A DNA stretch of 22,407 nucleotides from Proteromonas lacertae (taxonomy: Eukaryota; Sar; Bigyra; Opalinata; Proteromonadidae). Position 1 is the stretch's first letter, and each line of letters opens with the position of its first letter. Of the stretch, positions 8,132 to 16,413 are shown one piece after another. The notes beneath the pieces are model-generated. The model was not told the DNA's origin. It searched no databases and saw only the letters and a list, made by a program, of their open reading frames with translations. A program made the translations under genes and the position numbers. The DNA is taken from positions 1-22,407 of the forward strand of contig NGBS01000706.1 in the NCBI GenBank assembly GCA_002245135.1, read 5' to 3'.

Positions 8132-8746
8132 ATGAGTGATACTGAATCAACTGAATATGTGAGTGATGATAGTTCTACTGATGAGTCTGATAGTGAAGTA
8201 GAGTCAATAAATGAAAATGATTCCAAGATGTCCAAACCTAAAATCGCAGAAGCTGAACCAAGTGATGCTATGATCAATGAATTACTATCACAATTCTCTC
8301 CAAAGGATATATACAACATATTACAGAATGATGGATCATCATCTCATAAAAATTCAAAAAAAGGTAAAAAACACTCCCATAAATCCAGATCAAGATCAAG
8401 ATCACATGAGAGATCCAAAAGAAGATCTAGTAAGAAACAAAAATCAAATGCTTTAGACGAGCCAAAGTCCAAACGTGGTGGTGGTCGAAAAAATAGTAAA
8501 AAGGATAGGGACTCATCATTACCTCCTCCTAGTCGTATGACAAAAGCTGAATTACAAATAGCTTTGAAAGAAACTAGAGATCAATTAGGCAAATATATGA
8601 AGAAATTAGAAAAGAGTTCAAATCCAAAGAAAGAGAAAATAGAGAAAGTAAAAGAACCAGAACCAGAAGAAGATAAACCATTAGGTAATGATATTGCAGG
8701 TAGAGAAATACAAGGCGAGCCTATCGAGCCTGTTTATGTTCAATAA
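8132..8746 (+). CDS. Acidic and RS-rich element protein, 204 residues
   Basis: Intact frame from the ATG at 8132. The first 45 residues are rich in Ser, Asp and Glu. Residues 75-115 are Lys/Arg/Ser-rich with SRSRSRS and similar pairs, as in nucleic-acid-binding RS domains, and a Gly-Gly-Gly-Arg patch follows. Residues 135-175 form a probable helix or short coiled coil (KAELQIALKETRDQLGKYMK), and the tail is Glu/Pro-rich. Likely disordered and possibly phosphorylated; a core or DNA-condensing role is plausible. No family recognised. It sits between the small basic proteins and the long membrane protein. Confidence 0.58.
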   Translation: MSDTESTEYVSDDSSTDESDSEVESINENDSKMSKPKIAEAEPSDAMINELLSQFSPKDIYNILQNDGSSSHKNSKKGKKHSHKSRSRSRSHERSKRRSSKKQKSNALDEPKSKRGGGRKNSKKDRDSSLPPPSRMTKAELQIALKETRDQLGKYMKKLEKSSNPKKEKIEKVKEPEPEEDKPLGNDIAGREIQGEPIEPVYVQ

Positions 8747-8749
8747 TAT

Positions 8750-8766
8750 TAATAATACTTATATTA
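8750..8766. promoter_or_regulatory. Repeated AT-rich intergenic word, copy 2
   Basis: Exact second copy of TAATAATACTTATATTA, again directly after a stop codon and about 50 bases before the next start. TTTATTTTC follows, as before the genes at 7746 and (with one extra T) 8132. Confidence 0.4.
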
Positions 8767-8817
8767 CACATTATTATTATAATTAAATTGTTTCTTTTTA
8801 TTTTCTATTAAGTTATT

Positions 8818-9393
8818 ATGAAAAAACTAAATAAGAAAATACTACTTGCTGTGTTTGCTCGGATGAGAGGCAAAGGCAAAAGAAAGAAGATACGGAGAGG
8901 TGAAGGATATAAAGGACATGACAAATATTATCAAAGTTTATATAATAATTTTTATAGAGAGAATGCGAAAGATTTAGTGGATATGAGAAACAGTCGTTTA
9001 AATGAAATAAAAGATGAGATTACTAAGTTAAATTCTAAAGACACTCCTCCTAATGAAGGTGATATTCGTAAATTGAATGATGAGCAAAAATTTTTAGAGA
9101 GACAGAATGCAATCGATTCTATGTTATCCACATCATTACATGAAGGTAATGCAATGGCTATACCACTTGCTAATAGTTTAAGAGAGATTGATGATCAGCA
9201 TTTGTTTGGTCCTAACATGTGTGTGAATATGAATAGACCTAATTACAATGAAATGGCTCAAGCAAGTGCAAAGACTAGGATGCAGATGGGTGAGTATATG
9301 AGTAATCCAATTAACCAAATCAAGATGTCACAAATGCAACAAATGGTATATATGCTATATGTTTTGATTTATATATATAATAGTAGAAGTTGA
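8818..9393 (+). CDS. Basic N-terminus/helical element protein, about 190 residues
   Basis: The ATG at 8818 follows the TTTATTTTC word. The N-terminus is hydrophobic then strongly basic (MRGKGKRKKIRR, about residues 16-27). MRGKG matches the adenain cleavage consensus, which would remove a short leader. A helical, charged region (residues 45-110) and a Met/Gln-rich C-terminal part follow. The last dozen residues (Tyr/Ile-rich) come from AT-repeat-like DNA and the C-terminus is therefore uncertain. The next reading frame begins immediately. Virion component suspected from position; family unknown. Confidence 0.5.
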   Translation: MKKLNKKILLAVFARMRGKGKRKKIRRGEGYKGHDKYYQSLYNNFYRENAKDLVDMRNSRLNEIKDEITKLNSKDTPPNEGDIRKLNDEQKFLERQNAIDSMLSTSLHEGNAMAIPLANSLREIDDQHLFGPNMCVNMNRPNYNEMAQASAKTRMQMGEYMSNPINQIKMSQMQQMVYMLYVLIYIYNSRS

Positions 9394-9794
9394 ATAAATT
9401 GATTACTCCTAAAACAGAAACAGATATTAAAGTACAGCCGTCTACTGATGTTAAAGATGATGATAATGATAATGATGATGATGAAATTACTGTTGACGAT
9501 GTTAAAAAATTTACTAAAGAAGAAATAGACCAAATATTTGATGAATATGACTTTACAGAAGCTCAGAAAACTAAAATAAAAGAATTATGGGAAGAAGCTC
9601 AAAATATTAAACAATATGAAGAATGGATTGCAAATGGAAAGCCAGATGATGATGATGATGATGATGAAAATGAAGATATTGAATTTAATAAACCAAAAGA
9701 AGAAGAAGATGATGATGAATTTAAATCTGATTTTGAAGAAGAACAAGAACAAGAAGATGAGAATGAGGATAATGTTGATAGAGTTGATAGATAA
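9390..9794 (+). CDS. Asp/Glu-rich acidic segment, probably part of a neighbouring protein
   Basis: A frame of about 134 codons without a good ATG, so it may not be an independent gene. Two Asp/Glu tracts (GAT/GAA repeats) flank a helical piece (FTKEEIDQIFDEYDF). The acidic composition resembles linker or scaffold regions. It overlaps the nominal beginning of the long frame that follows. Confidence 0.4.
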   Translation: MNKLITPKTETDIKVQPSTDVKDDDNDNDDDEITVDDVKKFTKEEIDQIFDEYDFTEAQKTKIKELWEEAQNIKQYEEWIANGKPDDDDDDDENEDIEFNKPKEEEDDDEFKSDFEEEQEQEDENEDNVDRVDR

Positions 9795-12700
9795 GCATAA
9801 GCAACAATCATCACCAAAAGAAGAAGCAATTGATTTTGAGAATCCCTCTGTGTATCATAATGCACTTAAAAGAAAAATGAAAAAGATCATCTACAACAAA
9901 GTGAAAGATAACAAAAAAATAAAACTAGATCTCAGTCACATGGCTAACCCAACAGCCATTGTTGACAAAGGCAATGGTACATATGGATTAGATGTCTATG
10001 ATCCTAAATCTAGTTTCAATAAATTTTATGATACTATAGGAGATGAGGATGATGATATAGAGGAATTATCAAAGCCTGTTAATCCAAATATAAACGCAAC
10101 AAAAAACAATTTCATGACTGATGAGATGAAATACAAATTATATATGTCAGGCATCACAGATCAGTTTGGACGATATTATAGGAACATAGGTAAGTATAAC
10201 AAGCCATACTCAGATTATTATGCTCAACCAGAGAATTTAACATACCAATGGCAAAATCCATTTTTATCTCAATTTGAAGGACAACCATTACAACAATGGG
10301 GATCACAGTACAATGTAAATTCATATCAATCCAATCCAAGATGGAATAATAATGCTGGTACAACACAAAAAGATCACGAGTATGAATTACAACAAGAAAA
10401 TGAAATAGTGAAAGCAAGGAATGAAGAATATCAGAGAAAGATAGCAACAATGGAAGAAAGAGAAAAAGAGTCATTAATTGCAAAAATTGATAAATATTTC
10501 TCAGGTAATACAACATACGATTGGTTGAAATTTGGTGTAAAGTTCTGCTTATGTACTATGACATTAGGTTCTATTTCACAAGTGTTTGATATACTATTTC
10601 CTGATAGTACTGTTGGTGCAATATTAAAGTATTTAGTAAATGCAGGAATAGGATATAGTGGTGTTATGCAATGGATATTTGGTTTATCTCCAGCATGGGT
10701 TAATGCAGCATCTTTTGTGTCAATGTTAACTCCCAATTTTGTCAGTTTGGTATATAATCGTTGGAAACAAGTTCCTCCAATGGATATGTCACAATGGATT
10801 CATTCTAAGTTAGATAGTATAATGGGTTTCTTTACTACATCACTAAGTAATATATACAATTGGTTCAGAGGTATATTTGGTGCTACTCCTACAACAACAA
10901 ATTCGACGAGTGCGCCGGCCACTTCAAATATTCAAGCATCGAATGTTACAACTGCCCCCAGTTCTAATAATACAACTTCAATACCTACAACTGCCCCCAG
11001 TTATAATAATACAACTAATAGTACTACAACTGGGGCCAGTTCTAATAATACAACTTCAATACCTGCAACTGGGGCAGGTTATAATAATCAAAGTTCAAAT
11101 GCTGCAAGTTACGCCGGAATGATGGCAGGTGCTGCTGCCGCCACGGCGGTAGCAGCCCAGCCAACATTGCAAAATAACTCACAACCAATACAACAACAAC
11201 AACAACAACAACAACAAAGATATAATGTAGATGCTATTATGGAAAAATTACAACCATTTTTGATTAATCAATATGATTATGAATCAGTTAAGCAAATGGT
11301 TATGAATAATACAAAACAAGATTTAGAAAATGTATGTAAAAATGTAGGATTGCCATTAGATATTATATCAAAGTATTCCAGCTATGGTGGAACAATAGAT
11401 CAATTGACAGATTACTTACATTATTTCAAATATCAATGTGGTCGTAGTGTTCCAGAAGCACGATCAGATGTGTGTAATTTAATTAATGGTATGGGTAGTG
11501 AATATCATTTATGGCCTAAAGTAAATTATGGTTTATTTGGTATGTCTTTAGATGGATATCCAAAGACAGGTTCAGGAAGAAGAAAACATGTTCATTTCAA
11601 ACATAAGAAACATCACAGAAGAAATAAACTAAAATTAGAGAGTATCCCACGGAGGCATCTCTTGGCTACTAAGAAATTAGGTGGTAATAGTGGTATTATA
11701 CCATTAAGAGTGGGTCAAAGTGTTGGTCCTAATGAGCATGTCATTATTACTAATCCAAGACAACAAATGTATGATGCTGCTAGTGCTGCTTATAATGGAA
11801 CATCACAATTACAGCCAAGTCAAATACCAGAATATATTCAACCATATATACCAAAAGAAACTGTAGGATATGATTTTAATTGGAATTATGATAAATTATT
11901 TAGTCCAGGTTTGAATAGACAAGCTCGAAAAGAAGTTCAATATGCATTAACTAATAATTATGCTTCAATGTTGCCTAACAATTATCATATTAATTTTTAT
12001 GATATGCTAGATCGTGAACATAAAAAAGGACATTTAAGAGGAACATTCCCATTAGCAGAATTAGATACATCTAATCCAAGAAGCTATCTTTTGAATTGGC
12101 CTGAATATGTTACAGAAGCAGATGTTCAGGCATATGATAATGGAATGAATAGAGTTACAGATCCTTTGTTACAAAAATTTCCTAAATTACAAAATTATAA
12201 ATCATTACAAGAGATAATAGAAAAGAATCCTCAATTAGCAGCCTATAAAAATTATAGACAAGATTGGTTGACCTCAACTTGGGATAAATTAACAGGTAAT
12301 GATAAAGATGCAATAGAATATTATAACAAACTATTATTACAGCAGGAGTATTTGCAAAATGAATTAGTTGATGGAGTAAGTAAGATCAATCAATATTCAG
12401 ATCCATATAATTTTGATCCGAATCGAGCTGAAAAAGTAAAAGAATATATTGCATTGAATAATCAAAAGGCACAAAGATATATGGATGATCAAGAGATATT
12501 AGAAAGATCAAAATTTTATAGATGGGCATTAGATCCAAAAAATCAAGAACTGGTGAATAGTGCTATAGATATAGATAAAGAACCTCATACATGGATTAAT
12601 GAAGATAAATATAGAGAGCTGAATGAAATAGCATCACAAAATAGTAGAGATTTCATTAACTTTGATTATAACAGAGAGAAGTTAGGTCACTCACTTCCTC

Positions 12701-13854
12701 AAGAGTGGGTGAATGCAGATAATAAACAAAAATATGAAATAGCTATTGGTTTAGTGAAAACTGCTTGTAGTTCATGGGCACAATTTGAAAATTCACAATT
12801 TCAAAAAGCACTTGATTCATTACGTGAATCTGATTTTATGGGTTTTGCTGGTAATTTGTTCCTGTGTGTAGAGAATGTATTTAGGATATTTCCACAAATA
12901 TACTATACAATGAAGTCATATTTGGTTGGTGGAGTTAAGTCAATGTTACCTGAAGCAATTCAAAAATCATGGTTACCTGTAGACTTGTTGTATAACTTTG
13001 GTGTTTCATTTATGTTCAATACTCATCCATATGTTCGATACTTATTTCAATTAGTTCCATTCTTCTACAAATTTTCTAATATAGGAAATATAGATGCAAA
13101 AAATGTAGGTGATACATTAAAAACAGCAGCAACTGTAGCTGCAGCTGCAAATGGAGGTGATGCAACAACTGCTGCAGCAGCAGTTAAAGGTATTAGTGAA
13201 TTATCAAAAGCTATGCCATCAATGGCAAAAACTGCTGTTGCAGCTGATCCAACAGGTACATTACAAACTGTTGCAGGTATAGGAACAGTATTCAGTGCAT
13301 TGACTGCTTGTTTTGGTTTGCTAGATGCAGGTGGTTTATTAAACTGGTTAAAACCAACACCATATCAACACAAGAATGCAATCAAAATGGACAACTACGT
13401 GAAACGTTCACAACAAACAATTCCAAGTTCACTCACTAATTTTGGTAGAGCAGTGAGTAATTTAGATCAAGCAAAACAACTCAGTGAAGCTATGAGTTAC
13501 TTTGGAATAGGTAATGGAAATAATAAAAAAGTAAAGAAATTAATTTCACGTAGGAAAGTTTTGTATAACAGTATCACTTCAGATGCCTTATCGAATTTTG
13601 ATATAGAGTTAATTGTGAAAAATGAGTTCAATAATTTCCATGGAAAGTTCATGGGAGTGTTCTGCTGGGACGAGCTTGTACTTCCTATACCCAAAAAGAA
13701 GAATCAATGGGGAATCATAATCAATACACTCACCACACAAGCTAGCCCTAATTCTATAGGTCATTGGGTGGCCTTAGTAGTTGACAATATCAATAAGCAA
13801 TTCCTGTACTATGATTCATTTGGTGAAGATCCTCAACACTTGGAAGAATTTTAA
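9616..13854 (+). CDS. Long membrane/low-complexity element protein ending in adenain-like protease domain
   Basis: Frame of up to 1412 residues. The first 60 or so codons are Met/Lys/Asn-rich and probably not genuine; recognisable protein starts near 9790. It has a Tyr/Asn/Gln-rich region, then a cluster of hydrophobic segments (about residues 307-385). A mucin-like Thr/Asn/Ser repeat (about 420-515), an Ala-rich patch, poly-Gln (about 524-532) and a basic His/Lys/Arg stretch (about 650-682) follow. Beyond a long helical unrecognised region come further hydrophobic segments (about 1073-1155 and 1218-1245). From about 1310 the sequence matches Polinton/adenovirus proteases (C5-like): LSNFDIE, NFHG, FCWDEL, GHWVAL with His1383, and YYDSFG with Asp1400. 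The catalytic Cys part lies in the adjacent stretch. Possible adenain sites include INGMG and LVGGV, so this could be a polyprotein. No double jelly-roll capsid signature is recognised. Confidence 0.6.
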   Translation: MKNGLQMESQMMMMMMMKMKILNLINQKKKKMMMNLNLILKKNKNKKMRMRIMLIELIDKHKQQSSPKEEAIDFENPSVYHNALKRKMKKIIYNKVKDNKKIKLDLSHMANPTAIVDKGNGTYGLDVYDPKSSFNKFYDTIGDEDDDIEELSKPVNPNINATKNNFMTDEMKYKLYMSGITDQFGRYYRNIGKYNKPYSDYYAQPENLTYQWQNPFLSQFEGQPLQQWGSQYNVNSYQSNPRWNNNAGTTQKDHEYELQQENEIVKARNEEYQRKIATMEEREKESLIAKIDKYFSGNTTYDWLKFGVKFCLCTMTLGSISQVFDILFPDSTVGAILKYLVNAGIGYSGVMQWIFGLSPAWVNAASFVSMLTPNFVSLVYNRWKQVPPMDMSQWIHSKLDSIMGFFTTSLSNIYNWFRGIFGATPTTTNSTSAPATSNIQASNVTTAPSSNNTTSIPTTAPSYNNTTNSTTTGASSNNTTSIPATGAGYNNQSSNAASYAGMMAGAAAATAVAAQPTLQNNSQPIQQQQQQQQQRYNVDAIMEKLQPFLINQYDYESVKQMVMNNTKQDLENVCKNVGLPLDIISKYSSYGGTIDQLTDYLHYFKYQCGRSVPEARSDVCNLINGMGSEYHLWPKVNYGLFGMSLDGYPKTGSGRRKHVHFKHKKHHRRNKLKLESIPRRHLLATKKLGGNSGIIPLRVGQSVGPNEHVIITNPRQQMYDAASAAYNGTSQLQPSQIPEYIQPYIPKETVGYDFNWNYDKLFSPGLNRQARKEVQYALTNNYASMLPNNYHINFYDMLDREHKKGHLRGTFPLAELDTSNPRSYLLNWPEYVTEADVQAYDNGMNRVTDPLLQKFPKLQNYKSLQEIIEKNPQLAAYKNYRQDWLTSTWDKLTGNDKDAIEYYNKLLLQQEYLQNELVDGVSKINQYSDPYNFDPNRAEKVKEYIALNNQKAQRYMDDQEILERSKFYRWALDPKNQELVNSAIDIDKEPHTWINEDKYRELNEIASQNSRDFINFDYNREKLGHSLPQEWVNADNKQKYEIAIGLVKTACSSWAQFENSQFQKALDSLRESDFMGFAGNLFLCVENVFRIFPQIYYTMKSYLVGGVKSMLPEAIQKSWLPVDLLYNFGVSFMFNTHPYVRYLFQLVPFFYKFSNIGNIDAKNVGDTLKTAATVAAAANGGDATTAAAAVKGISELSKAMPSMAKTAVAADPTGTLQTVAGIGTVFSALTACFGLLDAGGLLNWLKPTPYQHKNAIKMDNYVKRSQQTIPSSLTNFGRAVSNLDQAKQLSEAMSYFGIGNGNNKKVKKLISRRKVLYNSITSDALSNFDIELIVKNEFNNFHGKFMGVFCWDELVLPIPKKKNQWGIIINTLTTQASPNSIGHWVALVVDNINKQFLYYDSFGEDPQHLEEF

Positions 13855-13859
13855 AAAAT

Positions 13860-14078
13860 TTGAAAAAATTAAAGAAGTATCATAATGAAAAGTATGAACT
13901 TAAAATCAATGGAGTACAGAATCAAAATTCAAATACTGCTAACTGTGGTTTTTTTGCTATTAATTTTTTGAAAAATATTTTGAGAGATCAGTGTAGTTTC
14001 AAAAAGGCTACTGACTATAATACAATAGTGGGTGAAGCAAAAATTAGGTTAATGAAAAAACAATTTGGATTAATATAA
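13860..14078 (+). pseudogene. C-terminal part of the adenain-like protease, copy A
   Basis: This piece carries the rest of the Polinton-type protease: a Gln in VQNQN and the nucleophile in TANCGFFAINFLKN (Cys29 of this piece), the classic N-C-G-x-x-A helix of adenain/Ulp1-type enzymes. Together with the His and Asp in the preceding gene, all expected catalytic residues are seen in copy A. The enzyme of this family cleaves capsid and core precursors inside the particle. The gene is broken in this copy. Confidence 0.75.
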
Positions 14079-14117
14079 TATATAATATATAATTATTACT
14101 TAATTATTTTTTCTGTT

Positions 14118-14258
14118 TTATGTGTGGTGAAATATTGTATGAGTTTCAATATATTCTATCATCTCTGTATCCATATGAGTACATTTGAAGAATATTGGCA
14201 TCTTACCATTAAAACATCTTTGTGGCATTCTAATGATTACTTTTTTCATTGTTGGTGT
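14118..14258 (-). pseudogene. Truncated copy of the 135-residue convergent gene
   Basis: The minus strand encodes the C-terminal third (from about PTMKKVIIRMPQRCF to the HHT end) of the protein at 18093-18500, nearly identical to it. It is cut at the inner end of the inverted repeat, where the surface-gene fragment begins. It shows that the gene order of copy A (protease, then this gene, convergent) was the same as that of copy B. Confidence 0.8.
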
Positions 14259-14263
14259 AAACA

Positions 14264-15021
14264 ACATTCATTTTAAATAGTACTGCAAAATTAGGTGGTT
14301 CTTATGCTATCCGTAATAATGGTAATCTTATCAGAAGTGGAGAATATAAAGATGTATTAGATAATATTGAATTTGTTTTTGACACTTCAATTACTACACC
14401 AAAAATTTTAAAATATGAATCAGTAGATGATATATTCTACAGTAATATAGAATATAAATTCTATCCAGTTTTAGAAGGAGGTGCTTTACAATTCTTTATA
14501 GAAATGAATAAAAATACAGGTGTAATTACAGCAAAGTTAGCTTCAGGAACAAATAGTTATACATGTGATGTTTATGCAACATCTTCATCTGGTGTTAGGT
14601 CAAATACTTATTCTTTAAAAGTAGTAAGAACAGAATGTTTGGATTCAATGGTAGGTGGTTATATATCAGCTGTAGAAGATGGAAATAATATGATTGTTGA
14701 AATGTTATTAGATGATAAAGTAGCTTTTTCATATTCAGGTTTACCTTCAACATATTCTCGTTCATTTACATTTTGTTCATCTGCAAAATTAATAACAATG
14801 AAATATGGAAGTTTGATACAAAGAAGTGGAATAGTAACTCTACCGTAAGTATTTTGCTTGTGAATAAGAAAACCAATTCATTAAATCATAAAGAAGATGG
14901 AGATATTGAAACTTTTACAAAGGAATTATATTCATTTGTAGATGGAAAATCAAAATGGCAAGTTACAACCAATGAACCAATAATAATGAAAGAAAGGGGG
15001 CCAGAGCACAGTGTGCTCTAG
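14264..15021 (+). pseudogene. Second surface-protein gene fragment
   Basis: A frame open from the junction at about 14264 carries an Ig-like He_PIG-style module (MNKNTGVITAKLASGTNSY) followed by a region with Cys residues (TECLDSMVGG). A further stretch in another frame contains ETFTKELYSFVDGKSKW. It has no start of its own and is interrupted, so it is a 5'-truncated fragment. A GTAAGT word lies near 14845, so an intron is possible. It is of the same style as 3464-5390 but on the opposite strand and from a different part of such a protein. It ends in a strong hairpin at 14996-15026. Confidence 0.5.
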
Positions 15022-15026
15022 CCCCC
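14996..15026. terminator. GC-rich hairpin, terminator- or element-end-like
   Basis: Two 14-base arms (14996-15009 and 15013-15026) pair with one G-T wobble around a three-base loop. The arms begin and end in five G and five C. A T-rich run (TATTGTTTTTTG) follows. In this AT-rich DNA it stands out. It could end the transcript of the surface-gene fragment or lie at the end of element copy B. Confidence 0.6.
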
Positions 15027-15455
15027 TATTGTTTTTTGATTCAAAAAAATAGCCATTTTTATGTGTTCTATTTCCCCATATTGTTTTTTCATCATTAGAA
15101 ACGTTTTTAATGCATAATAAATATATCAATCGATTTCTCTATTTATGCTGGGCTCATATATGCCCTTAGTTTGACTTTCTGATCATAATCGAAATTTAAT
15201 TTTCTTAAAAAATTCAAAAAACAATGATAGATAGGATGGCCACCATACTGTGTGATATGACAACATATAGTGACCATCCTATATCAAATAAAACAAAATA
15301 TAGAGTTCAAGCCAAATCACTTTTGAAACGCGTCTATTTTTCTATTATTGAAATTTCTTATAAGACTTGTTATAATGCTAATTAATTATGTAAATTATGA
15401 AAACAACACTCCCACACAAACACAATATATCATTTGAACCAATTAGGACCAGAGA
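15027..15455. other. Non-coding 430 bp at the presumed end of copy B
   Basis: No gene seen. It is AT-rich, with one further foldback (15231-15243 pairing with 15270-15282). Since copy B's small genes begin at 15456, the terminal repeat of copy B should be near here, but I find no second copy of it in the window. Confidence 0.35.
15231..15282. repeat. Short foldback with 13-base arms
   Basis: ATAGGATGGCCAC (15231-15243) pairs with GTGACCATCCTAT (15270-15282) except for one G-T pair, around a loop of 26 bases. Confidence 0.6.
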
Positions 15456-15884
15456 TTAATAATCATTTTGGTACTCTGGCTCCACATCATCATCATCATC
15501 TACTATATATTGGGAGAAGTTATTATCATCCTCATCTTCCTCTGTACTGGTGTCTTCTTCCTTTCTGTTTGAATTTCTTTTCTGATTGGTCTTCTTTCTT
15601 TTGAATCTTGGAGCTTTAGATGTACTGCACTTTCTTTTGGTGGATGTCACCTTTAACAACTTGTTGTCATCATTATCATTATAATCATCATCATCCAGAT
15701 TATCAAACAACGATGCTATAGAGACTTTACTACTTACTATACTTTCAGCAGTACTTCTGTAAACAATATCTCCTTTCGAATTCTTGTTTTCTTCTTTTTC
15801 GCATTTTGCTAAATCGTTGTCACCGAAATGTATGATATACATACAAGTCAGTTCTATCATATCCTCCATTGCATGGTCAAGCAT
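15456..15884 (-). CDS. Acidic element protein with Lys/Arg cluster, 142 residues
   Basis: Intact from the ATG at 15884. The N-terminal 40 residues look folded, with two Cys. A Lys/Arg-rich centre (FKRKKTNQKRNSNRK) resembles a nuclear localisation signal. Asp/Glu tracts lie on both sides, and the end is Asp-rich. It starts four bases after the end of the preceding gene on the same strand, so they are probably co-transcribed. Similar in composition, not clearly in sequence, to the acidic gene at 6160-6678. Function unknown. Confidence 0.5.
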   Translation of the reverse strand: MLDHAMEDMIELTCMYIIHFGDNDLAKCEKEENKNSKGDIVYRSTAESIVSSKVSIASLFDNLDDDDYNDNDDNKLLKVTSTKRKCSTSKAPRFKRKKTNQKRNSNRKEEDTSTEEDEDDNNFSQYIVDDDDDVEPEYQNDY

Positions 15885-15888
15885 ACGA

Positions 15889-16247
15889 TCATACTATTGA
15901 TTCAAAATTGAAATATATATTAAATGAATATACGATGCTTTTGTCCAGATCCTCTTTATACACGATATTACATAGCAGGACAGACATCAACACTCTGGAC
16001 ATCTTTAATCTTTCATGACGATCATCAATCTTTTCAATTTCTGTGAATCTTTTGTACCATGTACTGAAACGCCTTATACTGAAGTTACCATTCCAGCTAT
16101 AGACATATAATAATATAATATACCTATAACGTTGCAAATCTTTCTCATGTTCTACAATCGTCTTAAAATTCTCACATAAAATTTTATATATGCTCGGATT
16201 TGGATCATTAATGAAGCTGTTTTTGTATAGTATCTTCCAGTTGCTCA
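15889..16247 (-). CDS. Element protein of about 119 residues, function unknown
   Basis: Start taken at the ATG at 16247 (MSNWKILYKN); a longer frame starts only from a TTG at 16290. The protein is helical, rich in Tyr, Ile and Arg, with paired aromatic and basic residues (RRFSTWYKRF). No motif recognised. Divergent from the integrase, whose first ATG is at 16414, leaving about 165 bases for two promoters. Confidence 0.5.
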
Positions 16248-16413
16248 TAATAAGTGAATTGAAAGGGAAATAACGTTGAACAATGAACAAATGTTATATG
16301 TATATATATTTTTTTTTAAATGTTGTTATAAAGACATATAACTCTATTAATTTAGATAATAATCATAATGAAATGAATTTCATTATTACTTTTGTTTTTT
16401 GTTTTTGGACCAT

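Larger units (their letters stand above)
5400..14258 (+). mobile_element. Polinton/Maverick-like element, copy A, incomplete and broken
   Basis: An adenain-like cysteine protease sits at the end of a block of small basic, acidic and low-complexity proteins. Copy B, which repeats this block, also has an rve integrase, the usual Polinton combination. Copy A lacks the integrase side: it ends abruptly inside the convergent 135-residue gene at 14258. DNA polymerase B and the packaging ATPase are not seen. A few interruptions are present, so it is a fossil, but arm similarity to copy B implies recent origin. Edges are approximate. Confidence 0.7.
10346..14258 (+). repeat. Left arm of large inverted repeat
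   Basis: Matches 18360-22407 on the opposite strand almost base for base over about 3.9 kb. It covers the 3' part of the long protein, the protease and the end of the convergent gene. The inner end is sharp: identity stops after GTTGGTGT at 14258. The outer end is set by the window edge, so the true repeat is longer. Copies differ in the number of Thr/Asn-rich repeats and by one in-frame block of about 220 bp. Confidence 0.93.

Noticed and set aside
9599-9865. Minus-strand Ser-rich frame
   Set aside because: It is the antisense reading of GAT/GAA repeats and has no independent support.
10877-11122. Plus-strand Leu/Gln-rich small frame
   Set aside because: It is an out-of-frame reading of the Thr/Asn-rich repeat in the long protein.
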